Below, in pieces: positions 5,094 to 8,522 of a DNA stretch of 8,522 bases. Made by a program: the position numbers and the translations under genes. The first letter of the stretch is position 1. Each line of letters opens with the position of its first letter. Source of the DNA: Brucellaceae bacterium (GTDB taxonomy: Bacteria; Pseudomonadota; Alphaproteobacteria; Rhizobiales; Rhizobiaceae); the NCBI GenBank assembly GCA_031253705.1, contig JAIRVW010000346.1, positions 1 through 8,522 on the forward strand. Direction: 5' to 3'. The notes under the pieces are model-generated. The model worked only from the letters and a program-made list of their open reading frames with translations. It ran no database searches and had not been told where the DNA came from.

Positions 5094-7211
5094 ATGAAAA
5101 TCTCTCAGAATTCCGCTTTCCGGTTGCTGAACACAACCGTGCTCAGCACACTTGGCCTGCTGGCACTCAGCACAGCACCGCTGTTGGCGCAGACAAAACC
5201 GGTTAAAACCCAGCAACAGACAGATGAACAGAAACCTGCTGACAAAGCCAAATCGCAGGTGCTGGAACTCGACACTATTACTATCTCCCCGCTCAGCAAT
5301 GATCAGGCTGTGATTGATGCGATTGCCTCCACCAGTTTGATCTCCCGTCAGCAGATTGACCGTATCCAGCCTGTAACTGCAGCAGATATTTTCCGCTTCA
5401 CACCGGGCGTTCACGCCGCTCTGAACGGTGATGATCCGGCAACCTCGATCAATATTCGCGGCCTGCAGCAATATGGCCGTGTGGCCGTAACACTGGACGG
5501 CGCAAGACAGGATTACTGGCGTGTCGGTCACGGTTCCGGCTCGTTCTATATTGAACCGGAACTGCTCAAGCAGGTGACAGTCATCCGCGGCCCTGTTTCC
5601 AACATCTACGGCTCCGGTGCCATTGGCGGTGTGGTTGCCTTTGAAACCAAAGATGCCCGTGACTTTCTCTATGACGGTGAAACATGGGCTTTGAGCGAAA
5701 AGCTGCGCTATGAAAGCAATGGAAAAGGCTTCCTCACCAGCACAACCGGCGCTTACCGCTTTAATGAGAATTTCGATGTCATCGGCAATCTCAATTACCG
5801 CGACAGTGATGAATATAAAAACGGTGACGGCGATTATGTGCGCTGGACAGGTGAGAAGGTCATCAGCGGCATGGGGAAAGTCACCCTCCGCCCTGCAGAA
5901 GGCCATGAGCTGAAATTCGGCATTTCCCGCCAGAAATATGAAGATATCATCACCGGCAGCAGCGGTTCGTCTTCCGCTACCCTGTCGCGCTATGATGCTG
6001 ATACCGTGGTCAGCACCTATACGGGCAGCTACACCTATAAGCCGGATGATAATCCGTTCTGGGATCTATCCGTCAACGCCTATCACAGCGCGACAGATAA
6101 TGACCAGTTTCAGGTCTGGCAGCTCAAGGATTACGGCAAAACCCGCTATTATGATGTTTCGACATCCGGTTTCCGCGCTCATAACAGTTCGCGGTTTGAA
6201 ACAGAGAGCCTGAAGCACACCGTTACCTATGGCATGGATTATTATAAGCTGCGCGGTCGCTCCGACACCGATAATTTCGGCAATGGCGAGCAACAGGCCT
6301 ATGGCGGCTTTGTGCAGTGGCAGGGCGAATATCAGAAATGGCTCGAGCTGATCGGCGCTGTACGCTATGACGGCTATAAGCTCGACGGCACCAGCAAAGC
6401 CACGCCGACCTCACCGTCTCAGGATGTCAGCCTCGACGGCAACCGTATCTCGCCACGTCTGAGTGTCGGGATTACGCCGGTTGAGGGCATTCAGTTCTAC
6501 GGTCTTTATGCGCAGGGCTATCGCGTGCCGCATATGCAGGATGTGTTCCGTCAGAATGGTGCCCATGGTTCCGGTTATGAGCCGAACCTGTTCCTCAAGC
6601 CGGAAGTTGCCACTACCTATGAGGCGGGCATCAATCTGCGGCAGGAAAATCTGATTGAGGCCGGAGATCAGCTGCGCACCAAGCTGAATATCTTCCACAC
6701 TGATGTGAAAGATTACATCAACACCGTTAAAATCGCCAAGTACACAACATCCGAGAATGTCGGCACCGCCCGTCTGCGCGGCGTGGAGCTGGAAGGCACC
6801 TATGACACATGGTGGGGCTATGTGAACCTCGCAGCCTCCTATACCGATGCGGAAATGAAAGACGGCATCTACAAGGGCGAATCCCTGAGCAACACCCCGC
6901 TGCATAATTTCAGCGCGGCACTCGGTCTTAAAGCTCTCGATGACCGTCTGGTTTACGGGATTGAATATCAGAGTATCGGCAAAGTAACCCGCGCAATCAG
7001 CAATGGCGTGACCGTCTATCCGCGCACGGATCTGGTGAATGTCTTCGCCAACTGGCAGGTTACCGATAATGTGAAGCTCGACTTCGGCGTCGATAATGTC
7101 TTCAACAAAGCCTATACCGATGCGCAAACCGGCTGGGCAACCGGCTCGGATATTGAACAAGGCAAAGGCCGTACTTTCAAAGTTGCGATTACCGGCCGTT
7201 TCGGCGGCTGA
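5094..7211 (+). CDS. TonB-dependent outer-membrane receptor, heme/hemoglobin type (BhuA/HmuR-like)
   Basis: 705 residues. A signal peptide is clear (residues 1 to about 32, ending APLLAQ), then a Gln/Lys-rich linker and a probable TonB box near 58-64 (ELDTITIS). The plug domain (about 70-190) shows INIRGLQQYGRVAVTLDGAR and VTVIRGPVSNIYGSGAIGGVV, and the rest is a 22-strand-type barrel. Heme receptors carry FRAP and NPNL boxes around a heme-binding His; here YRVP (476-479), His480, His491 and EPNL (496-499) occupy those places. The protein would move heme, or a related iron complex, across the outer membrane using TonB energy. The C-terminus reads GRFGG, so the usual last aromatic residue is followed by two glycines. 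ATG 5094 has only a G-rich ribosome site (GGGGG at 5085-5089). The divergent hmuT supports a heme role; a siderophore receptor is the alternative. Confidence 0.9.
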   Translation: MKISQNSAFRLLNTTVLSTLGLLALSTAPLLAQTKPVKTQQQTDEQKPADKAKSQVLELDTITISPLSNDQAVIDAIASTSLISRQQIDRIQPVTAADIFRFTPGVHAALNGDDPATSINIRGLQQYGRVAVTLDGARQDYWRVGHGSGSFYIEPELLKQVTVIRGPVSNIYGSGAIGGVVAFETKDARDFLYDGETWALSEKLRYESNGKGFLTSTTGAYRFNENFDVIGNLNYRDSDEYKNGDGDYVRWTGEKVISGMGKVTLRPAEGHELKFGISRQKYEDIITGSSGSSSATLSRYDADTVVSTYTGSYTYKPDDNPFWDLSVNAYHSATDNDQFQVWQLKDYGKTRYYDVSTSGFRAHNSSRFETESLKHTVTYGMDYYKLRGRSDTDNFGNGEQQAYGGFVQWQGEYQKWLELIGAVRYDGYKLDGTSKATPTSPSQDVSLDGNRISPRLSVGITPVEGIQFYGLYAQGYRVPHMQDVFRQNGAHGSGYEPNLFLKPEVATTYEAGINLRQENLIEAGDQLRTKLNIFHTDVKDYINTVKIAKYTTSENVGTARLRGVELEGTYDTWWGYVNLAASYTDAEMKDGIYKGESLSNTPLHNFSAALGLKALDDRLVYGIEYQSIGKVTRAISNGVTVYPRTDLVNVFANWQVTDNVKLDFGVDNVFNKAYTDAQTGWATGSDIEQGKGRTFKVAITGRFGG

Positions 7212-7234
7212 ACATCTTCCCTCTCCAGTCTGGT

Positions 7235-7268
7235 AGGCGGCATCTGATGCTGCCTGTCTCTTTTGTTT
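7235..7268 (+). terminator. Possible weak terminator or attenuator after the receptor
   Basis: AGGCGGCATC (7235-7244) and GATGCTGCCT (7246-7255) form a ten-base dyad with one G-T pair; as RNA it would fold to an eight-pair stem with a TCTGA loop. The downstream tract GTCTCTTTTGTTT is interrupted, so stopping may be partial. This would lower expression of the following SIP gene relative to the receptor. Confidence 0.45.
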
Positions 7269-7296
7269 GAATTCCCTTGCCAAAAGCGAGAACACC

Positions 7297-8382
7297 GTGC
7301 CAGCGCATTCCTCTTCATTGCATAGCTATGCCACTATCCGCCTGACTCGCGGCGAAACCTATCTGCCGCCGATTATCGACCGCCTGAACTCCTATGAAGC
7401 GCATTATGATGTGCAGGAGAAGCAGCACGCCTTTTACTATCCGTTCGGGCAGATTGAGTTGCAATCGCGTCCTGACGGTTATCTGGTCTCACTTCGTGCT
7501 TCGGAGCCGGTTGCACTCAGCCGCCTGAAAGATCTGGCTGCCGTAGCCATCAAACTTTACACCAAGGAAGAAGCACCGGATATTGTCTGGGAGGGTGATC
7601 AGGCCGGTGAGCAGCCGCTCCCGCAATTCCGTCAGATGACCGTGGTCTGCGCAGACTATTTTACCCCGCATATGCTGCGTATCCGTTTCAGCGGTGAAGA
7701 CCTGAAACGCTTTTCGCTGTTCGGCGCCATGCATGTACGCCTGTTACTGCCGACTGAAGATGTGCCGCAACCAGTCTGGCCGATTATGGGGCCGAACGGT
7801 CTGCCTTTCTGGCCGGATGAGAACAAACGTCCTGCGGCACGCGCCTATACCATCCGCAATCTCAACATTGCAGAAGGCTGGATGGATATTGATTTCTATA
7901 TTCATGAAACTGAAGGGCTGGCCAGCCTGTGGGCAAAAAATGCCAGAGCCGGTGATAAAATCGGCCTGATGGGGCCGGTCGGCCGCCCGTTACGTCAGGC
8001 AAAGCAATATCTGATTGGTGCGGATATGACCGGTCTGCCCGCGATCGGGAGAATGCTGGAGGAGTTTGCACCGGATGTTACCGGCCATGTGCTGATTGCT
8101 GTGGATGCAGAATCCGATATTCAGCCGCTCGCGCACCCGCAAGGCGTGATCATCGAGTGGATTGTAAATGCCGATCAGGATGCGGCAGCAACGGAGCTTA
8201 CGAACAGGCTCCGTGCCATGCCGTGGCCGGAGGGTGATGACAGTTTCGGCTGGTTTGCCGCCGAGGCGGATCATGCCAAAACCATGCGCGATTACTGGCG
8301 CAAACAGCTCGGCAAATCCCGCGACCAGACACTGGTTGCCGGTTACTGGCAGAAGGATTCAACCGGCTTCATGGCCGGATAA
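7297..8382 (+). CDS. Siderophore-interacting protein (FAD ferric reductase-like) with N-terminal DUF2218
   Basis: 361 residues from GTG 7297. Residues about 10-100 look like DUF2218. The SIP flavin domain follows at about 108-228, with the FAD motif RAYTIR at 182-187, then HETEGLASLWAKNARAGD (203-220) and GPVG. The NAD(P)H-like C-terminal half has GADMTGLPAIGRMLE (241-255), FGWFAAEAD (318-326) and AGYWQ (348-352). Relatives such as ViuB and YqjH reduce ferric iron in the cytoplasm to free it from siderophores. Here the gene is 85 bases after a heme-type receptor, on the same strand and probably co-transcribed, so it may supply electrons or release iron in heme use; that is inference. No ATG exists near the start: GTG 7297 has a weak AGCGAG six bases upstream, while TTG 7267 would add ten residues and has no ribosome site. 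Confidence 0.87.
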   Translation: MPAHSSSLHSYATIRLTRGETYLPPIIDRLNSYEAHYDVQEKQHAFYYPFGQIELQSRPDGYLVSLRASEPVALSRLKDLAAVAIKLYTKEEAPDIVWEGDQAGEQPLPQFRQMTVVCADYFTPHMLRIRFSGEDLKRFSLFGAMHVRLLLPTEDVPQPVWPIMGPNGLPFWPDENKRPAARAYTIRNLNIAEGWMDIDFYIHETEGLASLWAKNARAGDKIGLMGPVGRPLRQAKQYLIGADMTGLPAIGRMLEEFAPDVTGHVLIAVDAESDIQPLAHPQGVIIEWIVNADQDAAATELTNRLRAMPWPEGDDSFGWFAAEADHAKTMRDYWRKQLGKSRDQTLVAGYWQKDSTGFMAG

Positions 8383-8392
8383 TCTCTTTTTT
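8363..8392 (+). terminator. Possible weak terminator at the end of the SIP gene
   Basis: CCGGC (8363-8367) and GCCGG (8374-8378) form a short GC stem with a six-base loop inside the last SIP codons; a T-run (8387-8392) follows after eight bases. The stem is short and the gap is long, so function is uncertain. Confidence 0.3.
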
Positions 8393-8522
8393 ACTGCAAC
8401 GGCCACCAGAACATCAGCACCGGTACGGCCACACAGATAATGATGAAAGACAAAGGCAGGCCGAGGCGCGGATAGTCACTGAACTTATAGCCGCCCGGCC
8501 CCATCACCAGCGTATTGCACTG
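8391..8522 (-). CDS. C-terminal end of an SLC13/DASS-type transporter (5' end outside window)
   Basis: The minus-strand frame is open from the window edge to TAA (8393-8391), giving 43 residues. They read NTLVMGPGGYKFSDYPRLG and then one hydrophobic segment ending FWWPLQ. The phrase TLVMGPGGYKFSDY with the following final membrane helix is characteristic of the last part of SLC13-type permeases, which take up dicarboxylates, sulfate or similar anions. Substrate and total length cannot be seen. It converges on the SIP gene with eight bases between the stop codons and no strong terminator on its own strand. Confidence 0.75.
   Translation of the reverse strand, partial: QCNTLVMGPGGYKFSDYPRLGLPLSFIIICVAVPVLMFWWPLQ

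Noticed and set aside
5025..5906. Long minus-strand open frame (about 293 codons) antisense to the receptor
   Set aside because: It lies wholly opposite a receptor gene with clear domains. The translation is Cys/Ala/Ile-rich without any family pattern, as expected for a shadow frame in moderately GC-rich DNA.
6411..7295. Second long minus-strand open frame (about 294 codons) opposite the receptor's 3' half
   Set aside because: Same reason: no recognizable motif and complete overlap with a well-supported barrel domain.

Overview
The window looks like a stretch of an alphaproteobacterial chromosome, probably Rhizobiales and possibly Brucellaceae. This rests on the protein families, moderately high-GC coding sequence with AT-rich control regions, and iron-control motifs that resemble RirA (IRO) boxes. 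The exact taxon is an inference. No RNA gene, insertion sequence, CRISPR array or phage gene is visible.

Left part (1-1867): the C-terminal half of an MHS-type major facilitator transporter runs in from outside the window and ends at a strong terminator. A complete bile-acid:sodium symporter family (BASS) carrier follows, with its own ribosome binding site and terminator. Both read rightward and appear to be separate transcription units.

Middle part (1864-4040): a divergent pair, an SmvA-like DHA2 drug/cation exporter (minus strand) and a TetR-family regulator (plus strand). This is the classic arrangement of an efflux pump and its local repressor. The 125-bp space between them holds three dyad symmetries. 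One of them covers the predicted transcription start and start codon of the regulator.

Right part (4047-8382): a heme/iron acquisition locus. A HmuT-like periplasmic heme-binding protein (minus) is divergent from a TonB-dependent heme-type outer-membrane receptor (plus). The receptor is followed by a siderophore-interacting (FAD, ferric-reductase-like) protein with an N-terminal DUF2218 domain. The 129-bp divergent region has two mirror-placed TGA-N9-TCA motifs, each over the -35 element of one of two overlapping promoters, so iron-dependent control of both directions is likely. The inferred route is receptor across the outer membrane, HmuT in the periplasm, then cytoplasmic reduction or release of iron. 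The ABC permease and ATPase (HmuU/V) and TonB/ExbBD are not in the window. The window closes with the C-terminal end of an SLC13-type transporter on the minus strand.

I see no convincing new multi-gene system. The most informative signals are regulatory: the mirrored iron boxes and the apparently leaderless regulator with an operator over its start. The orphan hmuT and the unusual pairing of the receptor with the SIP protein also deserve a look.
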